A stretch of 64,000 nt of DNA from Rosa chinensis (Eukaryota; Streptophyta; Magnoliopsida; Rosales; Rosaceae): positions 4,469,001 through 4,533,000 of the forward strand of contig NC_037088.1 of the NCBI RefSeq assembly GCF_002994745.2, written 5' to 3'. How positions within the stretch are numbered: the stretch's first letter is position 1; the number at the start of each line of letters is the position of its first letter. The translations under genes were made by a program, and so were the position numbers. The notes under the pieces are model-generated. The model saw only the letters and a list, made by a program, of their open reading frames with translations. It was not told the DNA's origin and did no database searches. Shown here piece after piece: positions 42,061 through 54,529 of this stretch.

Positions 42061-43239
42061 GCATGCATGCGCTGACTTAGTTGCCTCCTCAATAAACTAG
42101 AATCAACCTCCTTAAAATAATTGTTTTCGGAAGGAAACTAGTTATTAATCCAATAAGTCATCAATAATTCACCGAAAACATAACTTAAGAATATCTCAAT
42201 AACCCAAAACTCAATATCTCAATCAATCCTCGAAAGCATAAATCCTCGGTAAATCAATAAATGCTTTCGGAAAGAAATCTCAATAAAACATCAAACCTGA
42301 TAAGTGCGGAGCTCAAAACTCAAGAAATCTCGATAATTCGATCATGCTCAAATATTTGCTAAATCATTCATACTCGTAAATCACCATATAAACCGCTATT
42401 CGAAATCAATAATTCTCACAATATTTTCTTAATCAATCACTTTCCAAAAATCATTTCCCAACTCAAAAACTCATAAATAAATAGCTTGAAAATCTATTGA
42501 AAACCCTCGAGAAGGGAATCCACTAATAATCCCGTAACTCATAGAGCATACTAAATCTCAAGAAATCAAGCTCATAAAATCATAACACTCAATGATTCAA
42601 ATAATAAATTAAACCTCAATTAGAAAATAATAATACACTACATGCACATTTAATTTAAAATAAATGTCCACTCATTGTACTATTTAGGCGACCACGCTAC
42701 CGGTTTCCTATGTCGAGCAGTAGCTCGGCACGTCGCCCTGTATACAATTATAATTCGTGAATAACAATCCGGAAATTTAATATGATTCCCACATCAAATC
42801 CTCATAAATTAACATTTCTATTTCTTCTCTGATTAAACCAAGACTTCATCATTTGCAACAATTCTTTAATTGAAGGTTTCTAGGGCAAAACTGAGAGAAA
42901 TCCGATAGTGGAATTCTCATAAATCAATAACCAAACTATTGAATTTCAGAAATTCCGATTAATATCCAAACCTCCTCCAATTTCCACCAAACACCTATCC
43001 ATAAATTCTTAACAATATATACTACTCAATAAACCAAAACAACTCACCAGGAACGGCCAGACTCGCCCTCACGCGCAGCCACAAGCGGCTGCGCCTAGGC
43101 CCCACGCGCCGCCAATCAACCACCATATCTGGCTACCAAATTATACCAACATCATCAATTCAACATTCTAAGCATCTTTCATAACTGTGGCCAAGTTCAA
43201 TTTCAAGTCTAAAGGGTCAAAATTACCTCAAATCCGTAC

Positions 43240-43640
43240 AGGGTTTCTCATCATCGATTCGCCTTAATCCGGCCAAATCGTTGATACCCACTGCCATGGT
43301 TCATCCTAGTATGAAGGGAACTCTAAGAAATGGGTGGTGGTGCGGTCGAAAATGGTTGGAAAACGAAAACTCGCCGGAGACCCGAAATGGCCACCGAGAA
43401 CACCACCTTGCTGCACCTCCTACGGCCCAAATCGCACCACCAAAATACCACAGACGTCAAGAGGAGGAAGAGAGGGTTCCATAGCAGCGGGCCTTGTCCA
43501 AATCCGTTGCCGGACGAGGGAGAAACTGCCAGCAGAAGCTGACGGGGTCGGGGAGAGAGAAATGGAGAAGAGAGAGAGAATTACCAATCTGATCTACCAC
43601 AGTAACTTCCCATATATAGGAAATTACCATGAATAGTAAC
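43240..43640 (+). other. GC-rich part of the solo LTR with overlapping ORFs
   Basis: Three overlapping ORFs of 67-100 codons (43281-43636) arise because the stretch is GC-rich and stop-poor. None shows a recognisable protein. A related but non-identical GC-rich stretch sits at 53340-53420, without the same ORFs, which argues against coding. Confidence 0.5.
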
Positions 43641-43886
43641 TTTACCTTTTCGCTTATAACTTTCGCGTATGAACTCCGATTTTTACGTACCACATATGCA
43701 CGAGCTTGGTTTAACGTCCTCTACAACTTTCATGAAGAACATTTTCTCAAATTTTGACCTTAACAAAAACTCAACTTTAAGGGCCCCCTTAAATATCAAA
43801 ACGGAGCCAAAAAGTAAATGCTAATGTTGTTTACCCATCAAAAGACTTGTAAACTGGTAAATTTAGGTTCGGGACGTTACAGCTTG

Positions 43887-45996
43887 TCCTCAATCAAACA
43901 AAATGAAATCTAATCCAAAAATCTAATAACTCACAAACATAAAGATAGTATGATATTAGCCTTTCCAACCATAACCCTCGGAAAACTAATTATGTACATG
44001 ACCATGAAGTAGATGTAAGCACAATATAAGATTTTTGAATTTGTAAGGTAATTAAGATGCATATGTGAGAAATGCTCAAGTATATGCATGTGTTGACCAT
44101 GTGTCAAATCAATCCACCATAATCAAATAGGCATATAGAAGACCCGACATAACCCACTAAACTCACATAGGTTCACTAATAATACCGCTCAAGTGTTTAT
44201 GGGCTATATGTGTTTCACTCAAAAGCAATTTCACAGCATGCGCGGCCATATGCTTGCTCTTCGATCTTATCTCTGCCAGGTAGCTCACAACATTCAAGAT
44301 CAAAAGGTCTTTTATTTGGTTGTAATGGGGCTAAGGGCAAGTGGCTAATAAAAATGAAAGATATGGAAAGACAAAATCCATAGAAATCGGTGAAGCAACT
44401 CTCCCTTGTAGAGATATAAGACTTTTGCTTTCGAATGCTAAGTCACTCACTCTAAAACTCAATATACAACCCACGCTAAACTATGTATGATACTTTACTT
44501 TCTTTTTATTTTTGGATTTTCTTCTATTTGACTTTCTTTTTCTTCTTTTTTCCTTTTTTTTTCCTTCTCAAACAACTTTTTTTTTTTTTTTGAAACTTTC
44601 CTTTCTAAATAAAATCGCTCACCCCCACACTTATTTTTTTGTAACCTCACACTTTTGATTTTTTTTTTTTTTAAAAGCACTCAGACATAAAGTCATTCTC
44701 TCGAATCACTTCACCAACTACCATAGAAGGGTAGGATAAAAGTGTATAGGCTAGGTAGGAATTTGTGGTGGTAATGAACAAAAAGGCTAAATATATACAT
44801 AGGCTCAAAGTGGCAATCTAGTGGTAAATATTTATGAGCACATGCTTCTTTGGCCATGATGGTATTATGCCTAATGCCTTAATCATTTCCATCTCATCGT
44901 AAGCTAACATATAGCCTCGAGAAGTCTCAAGCAAGTTCTAGATACGCAAGTCATGAAATTGTACACACATGAAAGAATAAATGAATGAACGATGCATACA
45001 CTATATATATAGGCACAAAAGCACACAAATAAGGACATGCAAGTCATTCAAATCATCATTATGCTTCTCTAATTATGATGAACCAACCTAACCATAGGCT
45101 ATGTGCACACATATAGTCAAGCATATATCACATATACACTTAATTACAAAACAAATTCAAAATCTTAGATCATGCTTAATCTATTCACAATCACAACAAG
45201 TTAAGTCCATGTCTCGTCATTGGGATTAAAAAAAGCATTAACCACTAAAATATAATTATAAAAAGCTAATCTAAAAACAAAAAAAATCTTCTTCTGTTTT
45301 TTTAAGACAAATATTGCACCCTAGCCCTCATGGTTCCGTTGCCGGGAGGGGAAGAAAATGTACCCTCCGGAGGATATGCTTTGGGAACCATGGTCTCTTG
45401 TGAAATCCTAGCTTGAGAGACATGTAAAAGATCTCAGAGACTTGCAATTAAGCTAGTACTCCTTCAACGAATTCCTTCCTAGGTTCATAAGCTTCATCTT
45501 GTGAATATGCATCGGGTATAAATTAATGTCTCTTAATACATGTCCATCTTATACTCACACTCTTGCATAAAATTCGGGCACTCAAATCTCAAAGAGCACG
45601 TACTCAAAAGGTGAATGCCACAGAGAATTACACAAAGCACAAGTTTCATTGTAAGAGGACATAGAGCCCATCGCATGTGAATTCCACTCTTGATGACCTC
45701 CACCATAGAAACTTTCTTATTCATATCCCCTCGGATCATCCCATCCATAGCTCCATCGATCCATAACTCAACGTGAGAACAATATATGCCTATGAGTTTC
45801 CACAAGTGAGATTAATTAGTAACCAAAAAATTACAAAGAAAATAGAATAATAAGCACACAAAATATAATAAACTATTTAGATCAACAACTTTTTTTTTAA
45901 AAAATTATTATTATTTTGTAATAACAAAGAAATAAAAATATGCTAAAGTGACCCAAATAACCGATTTACCAAGGGATTAAGGCTATTAAACCCTAA
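43887..45996 (-). other. Interior of the LARD-like element
   Basis: Between primer site and 3' LTR. Poly-T and poly-A tracts (44510-44680) and a 90-residue ORF (45533-45805) occur, without homology that I recognise. Confidence 0.5.
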
Positions 45997-46014
45997 TCCC
46001 CGGCAACGGCGCCA
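45997..46014 (-). other. Primer-binding site of the LARD-like element
   Basis: Minus strand TGGCGCCGTTGCCGGGGA, one base after the LTR end. This 18-mer is the primer site known from Athila- and Tat-type plant Gypsy elements. Confidence 0.88.
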
Positions 46015-47427
46015 TTGACTTAATGCACATATATATAAGCATATGTATCATTGTCAAGATAGGGAAGTATTAAGCCCAAAATTATGGTACCACAGGGATT
46101 AGTGGTTAACCCACAATCCTTGGGTAGTCGAAACTAAAGTTACAAGCAAATAAAGGAAAGTAAAATAAATAAAAAGGCTAATCTAAGGCACCAAGCCTTA
46201 GCAATGTTCGGCTTTGGTTTTCACCAAAGCATAATCAAAACTAAGAGCCTACTGATGACTATTTACAATGAGGTAGAAATTATCATTAAACATTGTGATT
46301 GTAATTTTCTAAAAAGACCAAGTCAAAAACTAAATTAGCTACAACAATTAAAAACAAAGAAAAATAAATAAAAGAGAGATAGAATTGGGTACTAGGGATT
46401 ACTCTCTAGCAATTTTAATGCAACGAACACATCTCAAGTAAACAAACATATCTTCATGAGAACCAAATCCCGTACTTAATGCTGGTCAAGGCCACTAAGC
46501 TGAAATTCCTTGAGGATATTCACATTTTCGGTTAGGACAAATATAAACTCTCTAACTCATGAATTAGTACCTTACTAGGGCTACCAAAACATGAACTAAA
46601 GGAGTAGAGCTCTAGAAATTAGGGATTTAAGCATGCAATAGTTACAAACCTAAAATGTAATGATTATGTAGTTCTCTTCCTAATGCAGGTCAAGGCCACT
46701 AAGTCAATTTCTCTTATTTGGTATCCATTCTTCTGGTTAAGGCAAGAATGAACTCTCTAACACTAATCATTATGCCTTACTCGGGCCACAAATCTAGGAT
46801 TAAAGGCGAAGGGCACAAGAAAATAGGAACATATGCAATCCTTAATTCTCGATTAAGTAACTACTTGACACACAACACTAATTACATGAAACTAGTGAGC
46901 AAAAGAACCACCAATTGTATCACACATCACAAATCTCAACACATAACAAGAGAGTGGGTAATTCCCTAAATTCATGCATCAAGAATCAATTAGCATAGTA
47001 ATTAGAGTGCACCCATATGAAAATATGTTATTTAATTAGCACTTGAAAATTATGTCAATTACATCAGTATTGAGCTAGAGTTAGAGACCCTAGCTCCCAA
47101 AAGTAACTACTCACAACCCATATTCATGAACATCAAAATTATAAAATTCAAATAGCAAAGAATAGAAAAGTGTAGGAGAAAATTAGCTATGAAGCTAGTA
47201 TGACTAGCCTTGAATTACAACCCCACAAAATACCCAAATCTTGAATCTTGTGGAGATTGAGCCCCTTGATAAATCCTTGAAAATTTGTGTGAGTAGTCCT
47301 TCAAATCTCAAAATAAAATAGACAGAAATGAGCAAAAATGATGGAGAATGATGGGAAAGAGAGCAGCCCAAAGGGCTGCCTCTGTTTTTGTTGGTGCGGC
47401 TACTGTAGGTTGGATCTGTAGAAGAGA

Positions 47428-47520
47428 GAATAGGCTCCCCTTTTTGCATTCTGCACTCCCACTCATGTTTTGAAACTTGAGTTTCCAAATTTGGAAATAA
47501 AACAATAATGTTCAACACCA
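47428..47520. repeat. Direct repeat of the MULE end outside the MULE
   Basis: The stretch ctcccctttttgcattctgc through tttccaaatttg and aacaccagaatgga occurs at about 47435-47525 and again, nearly identical, at 47570-47660 inside the MULE's left end. Confidence 0.88.
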
Positions 47521-47538
47521 GAATGGATTGAATGAATG

Positions 47539-48767
47539 AATATATATGGGGAGTGAAATTTGCACTCCCCTTTTTGCATTCTGCACTCCCACTCATGTTT
47601 TGAAACTTGAGTTTCCAAATTTGCCCTTAAAACAATAATGTTCAACACCAGAATGGAGAGAGTACCGCAAACCTTCGCCAAAATCTTCTTCTCGCTCGTC
47701 GAAACTTGTCGCCAAAATCTTCTACCAAGATCTTGGCTAATAATGGTTATAATACAAATTATATGCAATTGAAGATTCGCACAAAGAGAGGTCTTTCTTC
47801 TTCTTCTTTTTTAATTTTTTGACTCTCTTCTTCTGGGTTGTTTCACACAGGAATCTCTTGCAGAGAGAACATCTCTTAATTTTCAGCTTTGTAAATTTCA
47901 GTTTGATCTATTGGGTTTACAAGATTCAAGCTTTTATTGCATCAAGGAGTTGGAGCTTTGAGAAACTATTGATTGGATTGGGATTTAGCTAAAGTAAGAA
48001 AGATTGAGTTGTGAATTGAAAAATTAATTAGGGTTTTCTGTGTTTCTGTCATATTACGTACCAAGTTTCCAACTGGGAAAGGGAATCAAGGAATATAATC
48101 AAGGAATGGGTTTCATACCAAAAAGAAACTGAACCCAAAACCAAGTTCTTACCTTTTAACTTCAAACAAACTCCTCTCTCCTTGATCTCCTCTCCCTTAG
48201 AAAGCAACCCCTCTGGAAGACAAACGATTTCTTCCCTCTTTAGATTTCTTCTTCTTTTCTTTCTCTCTAATCTTATCTATGCCATCTATCTTTCCCGTCT
48301 CCTCTTCTCTTTCTTTCTGTCTTTTTTTCTTTCCTTCTCTATCTTTCTTCTTCGTTCTCTTTGTTTCTCAACCTTCCTCTGTTCTTTTCCCTCTCATCTC
48401 TTTCCCTTTTAGATAAGTTTACTTTGTTCGGTAGAATCGAAAGGTTAACTTCTTTGGTTTCAAAAAGTCAATCGATCGAGGTTTGAGATAATAACCCTTT
48501 AGGTCTGCAAAATGCTCAAAAACCCACTTTAATTTGCACAAGGTAGTCTAACGTTGTCATCTGATACTCTTCTATCTCAAAGAATGGAATTTACGAAGAA
48601 GAAGCCATGGCAGAAGACCAAAACTGGAGAGTGAAGAAAACAGAAGCATTCCACAGTTGTTGGGTCAAAAGTGGAATTTCACACAATAAAATAATATAAA
48701 GATTGAAGTGGGAGTGCAAAATGCATAATGCAAAAAGGGGAGTGCAAATTTCACTCCCAATATATAT
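47539..48767. mobile_element. MULE-type element with 9-bp target duplication (47548-48758)
   Basis: Left end GGGGAGTGAAATTTGCACTC at 47548; right end GAGTGCAAATTTCACTCCC at 48758 is its inverted repeat, continuing through GGGAGTGCAAAATGCA. AATATATAT flanks both sides (47539-47547, 48759-48767). About 1.2 kb, with a CT-rich middle (48180-48410) that resembles a 5' UTR but no recognisable coding sequence. Confidence 0.85.
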
Positions 48768-49076
48768 ATTGGAGGAGAGAGAAGGGTTTTGGCTGGTAAA
48801 CAAGGTCACGTGGTGATGGGTTTGGTTAGTGACTGAAAAGTTTGCCACGTGTCAAGTGGACAATTATGCAATGGCTAGCTAATTGACCCAAAATTTCTTC
48901 ATGTGCTGCATGTTTAATTACTTGGGTAATTAACCAAAGCATGATTGCTTAGTTAATTGGCTAATTAACCAATACTTAATTAAGTCATTGACAATTTTGT
49001 CCATTTCTCGAAAACTTCTATCTTCACCATTTTCGCGTTATTCTATCTTGTTTCAGCAACTCTGTTTATTTACTTT
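48768..49076. other. Remainder of the 5' LTR of the LARD-like element
   Basis: AT-rich with repeated taattaacca motifs (48935-48980). No gene. Confidence 0.5.
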
Positions 49077-49179
49077 AAAATAAATAAAAATATATTAATT
49101 ACATAATAATTGATTTGAAGATTAGCTTAATTCAAACGTTTTAGACATGATTACATGCATAAAAATGCGTGTAATCAGA

Positions 49180-50985
49180 AATCACTGCTGAAATTCCAAA
49201 GTCGACAGGGGGAATTGACATGTCAATCCCTAGACTTGAAGTCTTTAATGACCAGTCGACAGAGGGAGTTGACTTGTCAATCAAAGAAATCAAAAGAAGG
49301 GGGAGTTGACATGTCACTCCCCAGACGAGAAGATATCGACGTCGACCAGCCGACTTCTAAAGCTGAAGAAGATTATATACAGGCTTTCCCCGTACCTGAT
49401 ACTCCACCCCCTAATGCTAAAATCTCTGGTTAAGAAGCTCCAACTCAGGTATGTCCAGTATCTTCATTTGGTAATCTAGTAGAGTCTGTCTCTTTTACAT
49501 ATGTGTTACCTAATAGAACCACCCGCGGTCAACCAGCAAAAAGGTATGAACCTTCCATAACTGCAAAAGCCAAATATCCAATAGCTAACTTTGTGTCACA
49601 CCATAGGTTATCCAAACCTTATGCATCATTTGTGAATCAAATATCCTCTGTATCTGTAGCTAACAAAGTGTAGGAGGCTATGGGAGACCCAAAGTGGGCC
49701 AAGGCAATGGAGGAAGAAATAGAGGCATTAGAGAAAAATCACACCTGGAAACTTGTACCACTACCCCGTGGGAAAAAGCTGGTTGGATGTAGGTGAGTCT
49801 TCACTGTGAAACATAATGCAGATGGCACAATAAGCAGGTATAAGGGAAGGTTGGTGGCTAAAGGATTTACTTAGACGTACGGGATTGACTATGATGAGAC
49901 TTTTGCTCCAGTAACCAAGATGAATATTGTTCGAGTGTTATTGTCACTGGCAACAAACCTGAATTGGCGACTCCATCAGTTTGATGTTAAGAATGCTTTC
50001 CTTCATGGAGAGCTAACTGAAGAAGTTTATATGAACTTACCTCCTGGTTATATACCTGATATACCAAGTGATATTGTGTGTAGATTGAAGAAGTCTCTTT
50101 ATGGACTGAAATAGTCACCCCATGCATGGTTTGGCAGGTTTACTCAATCCATGAGACACTTTGGATATAAGCAAAGCAATTCTGATCACACCTTGTTCCT
50201 GAAACACCAAAAGGGGAAGGTGACTGTGCTCATCATATATGTGGATGATATGGTGATTACAAGGAATGATCTAGCAGAAATTGAAAGCCTTGAGGAGAAG
50301 TTATCATTCGAATTTGAGATGAAGAATCTAGGTGACTTAAAGTATTTCTTGGGGATAGAGGTCACCAAGGGGAGAGATGGTATCTTCTTATGTCAGAGAA
50401 AGTATGTGCTGGATCTCTTGGCAGAAACAAGGCATGTTAGATTGTTGCCCAATTGATACTCCAATTGAGCAAAACCACAAACTGGCAGGATACCCTAATC
50501 AAGTTCCAACTGACAGACCTCGGTACCAAAGGTTAGTGGGATGTCTGATTTACTTATCACATACTAGACCTGATGTAGCCTATGCAGTTAGTGTTGTGAG
50601 TCAGTTTATGCACAATCCAAGTGAACGACACATGGATGATGTAGTGAGGGATCTTGAGGTATTTGAAGTCTGCTTAATGTTCTCAAAACATCAACACCTT
50701 GATGTTAGTGGGTATACAGATGCTGATTGGGCTGGTTGTATCACAGACCGGAAGTCTACATCTGGCTACTTTACCTTTATGGGAGGAAATCTTGTTACCT
50801 GGAGGAGCAAAAAACAGAAGGTTGTTGCAAGGTCAAGTTCTGAGGCTAAATATCGAGGTATGACACATAGAGTGTGTGAACTCTTGTGGTTACGTAATCT
50901 TCTCTGAGAATTTTAAGCCTAAGTCAGCTATGCAGCTGTATTGTGACAACAAAGCTGCAATTGAAATCTCTCATGCGTATTGTGG
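49180..50985 (+). pseudogene. Copia pol fragment C (RT and RNase H)
   Basis: The plus strand encodes a Copia RT from the N-terminal EAMGDPKWAKAMEEEIEALE (49675) through [20 protein letters not shown], the catalytic YVDDMVI (50236-50258), FLGIEVTKGRDGIFLCQRKY, then after a frameshift near 50435 CLIYLSHTRPDVAYAVSVVS. The RNase H follows (SGYTDADWAGCITDRKSTSG, VARSSSEAKYRGM). In-frame stops occur at about 49796, 49871 and 50112. Upstream, a threefold repeat around gtcgaca-gggggagttgac (49200-49320) lies in the pre-RT linker. Sequence identity ends near 50985, where LINE sequence begins abruptly. Inactive. Confidence 0.92.
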
Positions 50986-50987
50986 CG

Positions 50988-51662
50988 TAGATGGGTGTAA
51001 GTCCTCCTACTCATGCTCTTTTTGTTGATGACGTGATGATTTTCTTGCAAGGAAGAAAAAAAACACTTGATTGAGCTTATACGTTTCATGAAGGAGTATA
51101 ATTCAGGTCAGACAGTGAACAAGGAAAAATCTTTGCTTTTTATTGGCATGGCTACTCCTCATAGGCAGGAAAGTATACGGAGAGTTCTGGGAATTGAAGT
51201 GGGCAACTACCTTTCATGTACCTTGGTGTTCCAATTTCTATCGGCATGCCCAAATTAGAGTATTGTCTTCCCATTGTAGACAAGCTTCGGTGTACGCTGA
51301 GCTCATGGAATGGTTTTCAACCATCTCAAGTAGGTAGAATACAACTAATTGATTCAGTGATTCAAAGTCTCCTAGTCTACAACTTTCAGGTATATGCTTG
51401 GCCTAGGTCTCTCTTATCCATGGTCCAACACTGGATAAAGAATTTTTTCATTCTATAATGGGGATTCCTTAAAAGATGGGCTTGCTCTGATCTCTTGAAG
51501 CATCTGTTCCACCTGGAAAGAGAATGGTGGTTTGGGGCTTAAGAATATTTTCACGCTCAACAATTCTCTCCTTTTGAAGCCTGGGTGGGATGTAGCTACC
51601 AAATCTTCCTTCGCTACTTTGTTCCTCCATTCTCGTTTCTTGGCTAATGGGTTATCTCTATT
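50988..51662 (+). pseudogene. LINE fragment C
   Basis: Starts with a decayed catalytic box (PPTHALFVDDVMIFLQGRK), continues through the RT connection (EYNSGQTVNKEKSLLFIGMA, IQLIDSVIQSLLVYNFQVYA) and ends near 51660. It parallels 19100-19720 of LINE B. Several frameshifts. Both junctions, with Copia at 50985 and with LTR sequence at 51663, are abrupt. Confidence 0.85.
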
Positions 51663-53500
51663 ATCTAAGAAAATTCGACAGAACCTTCTTAAAAAGTAGA
51701 CAACTCTAACTTGAATTAAGAACACAAAACACACTTCTATATATAAATTCAATTTCAACTCCTGGAGCCACATTGCTCCCCGAATCATAATCTAATTATC
51801 CAACCAAAATTATCACATACGAATCCTCCACATTTATAACAATCTCAAAGCTTATTCGAATTCAATCTCAGACCATAATTATACAAACATAATTGTAGAA
51901 CCTCCCGAGGTCATCAGAGTAATCTGCGGAAAATGAAATATAATACAAAAGGCAGGTTAACGAATAACCTACAGAAGATAGATGACAATGATGGTGCTAA
52001 GCCTCAACTCTTAAGCCGAATAGCAGCACTGCGAACTGGGAATTTAAAAAAAAATGAAAGGCCCAGGGGAGAAGTATATAAAACGTTAGCGTGAGTGGAC
52101 AAAAATAAATATTAAAAATAATCGAAAATAACAAGGATTTAAGACTTTCCCTTGTTTATTATGTTAAAAGGCCAATGCATCCAACAATATAAAATATAAA
52201 TCAATTTATATTTGTCAAATCTCGTAGACCTTGCTGGTTAAAAGAATCCCGACTAGCCTTGCTAGTCAATTATTAATAAAAATAAATATGGGGAAGAACA
52301 ATTGTCACCATACGAGTATAGAAGCCCATTAGGCTCTACCCTCGACTGCCACTCATATATAAATTATGTGAGGAGGAGAACTAATAATCTCGACTACTAC
52401 CCATGTGAGGAGGAGAATAAATCACCTCGACTACCACTCACAAACACAAAGTAAGTGAGGAGGAGACGCAAAAAACTGACTCAGGTATGGTGAATAAAAT
52501 ATTTCAAAAACTCATAAGACCAAAATTCCGTAAAACTTCGATCCCCAATTAAAATCGCATGAGAAAATAAATGTATTATTCTCCGAAGACGTGGTCCCGC
52601 ACGTCAAAATATTCTCAAATCCTTAAATAAATAAGCGGAAAATAAAACTTAAATATAATCTATTCAGAAATTCCTTTTCCGTAAATTCCCTCAAAAATCT
52701 CGAAATAGTTAGTCATAAGGGGAGAATATCACAAATGATCACTTAACTTTTACCTATTCGACACTCACCTTTTAAATATATCACTTTGGTCATTCAACTT
52801 TTACTCTATTATTCACTTTAGTCGCTTCGTTAATTTTTTTCATTAAAAAAAAATTATTTGCCACAGAATTAATGATATATTCGTCCAACCAATTGTGAAA
52901 AATTGATAAATCTGTATTAGAATGATTGAGAGAAGTGATTAAAGTGAGACAAAATGGCTCTTGGGTGACTAAAGTGATTGACAGAGTAATAGTTGATTGA
53001 CCAAAGTGATATATTTGAAAATTGAGTGTCGAATGAGTCATAGTTAAGTGATCATTTGTGGAATTCTCTCTGGTCATAATAATAATTTTCGGAAATTATC
53101 TCGGAATATAATTCAACAATATTTACAACATAAATAACAAGTCTAAATTCACTCATGAGAAATCTCAATCTGAAATTCCAATCCATATATCAATTTATAA
53201 TAAAAAATCGATTTGAAGGCTCGATAAAATAAATTGATATTCAATAGTAAAATCGATAATTTGGAAATTAATTTGCATGCCTTACTTTAAAATTAAAAGT
53301 CCACTCACATATATACGGCTAAACTTGCCGTCTATCCAAAGTTTCCTCTACGCGCCTCCACCCGCCACCTACAGTGGCAGCGCGTGGGGTTCACGCGCCA
53401 CCGGCCACCATCTCCAATGGCTACCAAATTTCATGTACAACATCGTCTCAACATTTCCAATAACTTTCTCAACTGTGTAAAGGACTAAAGCCCCAATCAA
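51663..53500 (-). mobile_element. Diverged fragment of the long LTR family seen at 40957
   Basis: Matching blocks appear in the same order as in the solo LTR: gcggaacttcctctaaaagt versus acagaaccttcttaaaaagt, a ggagccaca-tgctcc block, aggcccaggggagaa, gtgagtggacaaaaata, and the CGCGCC-GGCCACCAT block near 53390. Both ends of the LTR are missing. It contains a short unrelated segment at about 52735-53080 that may be another insertion. Confidence 0.7.
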
Positions 53501-54529
53501 CAAGGAGCGAGGGGACAGTCAGATTTGGTCATTTTGATTAGAGTAATGCAAAAACCGAGCTTGCCAATATGATCATCTTGCATGAGTACCAATTGTCGAT
53601 GGTTGAGCATCTCGGGTTCAGGAGGTATTCTAAATGAATTACAACCTTCCTTTAGGGTTCCATGTAGAAACACAATCAAGAAGGAGATTATGAAGATTTA
53701 TGAATTTGAGAAAGAAAAGACAATGAAGCTTATGCAGATAAATAGGAGTAAAATTGCAAGTACTACAGACATGTGGACTGCAAGTAATCAAAAGAAAGGA
53801 TTTATGGCCATGACATAGCATTTTATCGATGATTCTTGGAACTTGCAAAGTCGACTTTTGAGGTATATATGATGCCTACTCTATTATAACAACCTTCTCT
53901 GTTTACTGCTAGTGTCTTTTACATAATAAGAAGGGTTACATGTTTACTGCTAGTGTCTTTTACATAATATTGAGTACGAAATATTCATCCTCACCTCCCT
54001 CATCATTTATTATTGCTGCATGTTTCTCATAATGTTTGGAATGTTTTCTCTTTGCTACATGTTATTTTTTTTTTTTTTGGATACTTGTTATTATTGATGC
54101 ATGAATGATGTCACATTTTTCATAAAAAAGAATAGGTGACCTTTTTGTTCTCTGCTTTGCTGTGTCAGAAGTAAAGGAAAAGTTTAATAGAACATTAGAA
54201 CTACACAAGGCAGTAAAGTAACTTATCACATGTTATAATTGTGATTCTTGTTTTGTGGGACCTAAAATAGAAAGAGGGCAAATCTTGCTTTGGAAATTCA
54301 TACCCAGATGGTGAAAACTCTAGGAAGTTGAAGTTGGTAACAAAAGTAATGTCTTAATAATTTAGACTAGAGATCGACTGGAAATTAGGTACTTTCGACT
54401 CTATATCATTTAGTTCCATTTGAAATATATATGCTGCTAGGCTCTGTAACTTTGTTAGTTATTAAGCTTTTTGGTGAAAGAGATCTATTATGCTGCTAGG
54501 CTTTCACTACAAGAGAAAATAGCAAAAGC

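Larger units (their letters stand above)
40952..43886 (-). mobile_element. Solo LTR of about 2.9 kb with 5-bp target duplication (40957-43881)
   Basis: Plus strand begins TGACAGGACCCGCC at 40957 and ends GGGACGTTACA at 43881, flanked by GCTTG at 40952-40956 and 43882-43886. TG...CA ends and a 5-bp duplication, without internal coding sequence, fit a solo LTR left by recombination. Removing it restores a continuous sequence in the host element. By analogy with elements starting TGTAACGTCCCG it may be read on the minus strand and belong to a Gypsy lineage with long LTRs. A diverged piece lies at 51663-53500. Confidence 0.8.
40832..49177 (-). mobile_element. Non-autonomous LTR retrotransposon (LARD-like), nested
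   Basis: On the minus strand the 5' LTR runs 49177 to 46016, followed by the primer site TGGCGCCGTTGCCGGGGA (46014-45997), a non-coding interior, a purine-rich AAGTGTGCGGGTG (40944-40932) and the start of the 3' LTR at 40931. The 3' LTR matches the 5' LTR for about 100 bp (40832-40931 versus 49077-49177) and is then lost. The interior contains a 2.9-kb solo LTR of another element; the 5' LTR contains a MULE. No gag or pol is seen. The TGGCGCC primer site fits Athila/Tat-type Gypsy relatives; that is family knowledge, not proof. Confidence 0.82.
46016..49177 (-). repeat. 5' LTR of the LARD-like element, interrupted by a MULE
   Basis: It spans from the TGATTACACGC tip at 49177 to ...AAGTCA at 46016; 1.95 kb remain after removing the inserted MULE. 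It includes a tandem duplication of about 215 bp (about 46480-46640 and 46690-46850, both with aatgc(t/a)ggtcaaggccacta). Confidence 0.75.

Noticed and set aside
48182..48412. Hydrophobic 76-residue ORF (possible small membrane protein)
   Set aside because: Made by a CT-rich tract that codes for Phe, Leu and Ser in this frame; it looks like a captured 5' UTR.
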